Made by a program: the position numbers and the translations under genes
In this document: positions 5,493 to 5,732 of the stretch, piece after piece
Numbering within the stretch: position 1 is the stretch's first letter
How the letters are laid out: the number at the start of each line of letters is the position of its first letter
Notes under the pieces: generated by a model
Told to the model about the DNA's origin: nothing
What the model saw: only the letters and a program-made list of their open reading frames with translations
Databases searched by the model: none
Assembly: GCA_023416515.1 (NCBI GenBank)
Contig: JAEZHP010000176.1
Location: forward strand, 1-5,732
Source: Pseudomonadota bacterium
Lineage (GTDB): Bacteria; Pseudomonadota; Alphaproteobacteria; Sphingomonadales; Sphingomonadaceae
Length of the DNA stretch: 5,732 nucleotides
Direction: 5' to 3'

Positions 5493-5732
5493 TCGGTAAC
5501 CGCCGAGCGCAAGCAGGAACTGATCAAGGACAACAGCCGCACCAAGACCGATACGGGTTCGCCCGAGGTCCAGGTCGCTATCCTCACCGAGCGAATCGTC
5601 AACTTGACGGAGCATTTCAAGACTCACGGCAAGGACAACCATTCGCGCCGCGGCCTGCTCATGCTGGTCAACAAGCGCCGGTCGCTTCTCGATTATCTGA
5701 AGCGCAAGGACCAGGAGCGCTACCAGCAGCTC
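5490..5732 (+). CDS. rpsO: 30S ribosomal protein S15, 3'-truncated
   Basis: S15 is a primary 16S rRNA-binding protein that organises the central domain of the 30S subunit and in several bacteria represses its own translation. The window holds the first 81 codons of a protein normally about 89 residues long, with the frame ending exactly at the edge. Recognisable: MSVTAERKQELIKDN at the N-terminus; the rRNA-binding segment TDTGSPEVQVAILTERIVNLTEHF (20-43); and HGKDNHSRRGLLMLVNKRRSLLDYLKRKD (46-74), with the conserved H-S-R-R-G-L motif. It follows truB by 17 bases with a strong ribosome site. No separate promoter is visible in this gap, though one could lie within truB. The gene expected next from the conserved order, pnp, would be outside the window. 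Confidence 0.98.
   Translation, partial: MSVTAERKQELIKDNSRTKTDTGSPEVQVAILTERIVNLTEHFKTHGKDNHSRRGLLMLVNKRRSLLDYLKRKDQERYQQL

Noticed and set aside
1..5732. CRISPR array, tRNA or rRNA gene, transposase, or phage attachment site.
   Set aside because: Reading both strands, I found no spaced direct repeats, no cloverleaf or rRNA segment, and no transposase or integrase motif.

Overview
The window is a compact, G+C-rich, one-strand gene cluster from an alphaproteobacterium, most likely a member of the Sphingomonadales. The evidence is the protein character of IF2, RbfA, TruB and S15, the strong G/C bias at third codon positions, and a palindromic repeat of a style I associate with sphingomonad genomes. 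I ran no database search, so the taxonomic call rests on recognition.

Layout, all on the + strand: the 3' two-thirds of infB (2-1927, truncated by the window edge); a 132-base spacer with two mutually exclusive hairpins; rbfA (2060-2458, TTG start); an unrecognised, probably exported or membrane-anchored protein (2500-3315); a RimJ/RimL-type GNAT acetyltransferase (3302-3844); thymidine kinase tdk (3854-4483); tRNA pseudouridine-55 synthase truB (4483-5472); and the start of rpsO (5490-5732, cut by the window edge). Genes overlap by 14 and 1 bases or lie 9-41 bases apart, apart from the infB-rbfA spacer. No convincing internal promoter or intrinsic terminator is visible, so the cluster looks like one transcription unit.

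The backbone is the widely conserved bacterial translation operon (nusA-infB-rbfA-truB-rpsO-pnp): IF2 positions initiator tRNA, RbfA matures the 30S subunit, TruB modifies the tRNA T-loop and S15 is a primary 16S rRNA-binding protein. Between rbfA and truB, usually neighbours, sits a three-gene insertion (exported protein, acetyltransferase, thymidine kinase) with no obvious translational role apart from a possible protein-acetylation function for the GNAT.

The most notable feature is inside truB. About 90-110 bases around 4981-5073 form a G/C-extreme palindrome-rich element with at least two strong adjacent hairpins. It is read in frame as a Pro/Gly/Glu-rich insert just before the catalytic-core motif SKGTYIRSL. 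It looks like a repetitive extragenic palindrome (REP) that landed in an essential-type RNA-modification gene and was tolerated as a surface loop, analogous to the Rickettsia palindromic elements found within proteins. Nothing else suggests a wholly new system.
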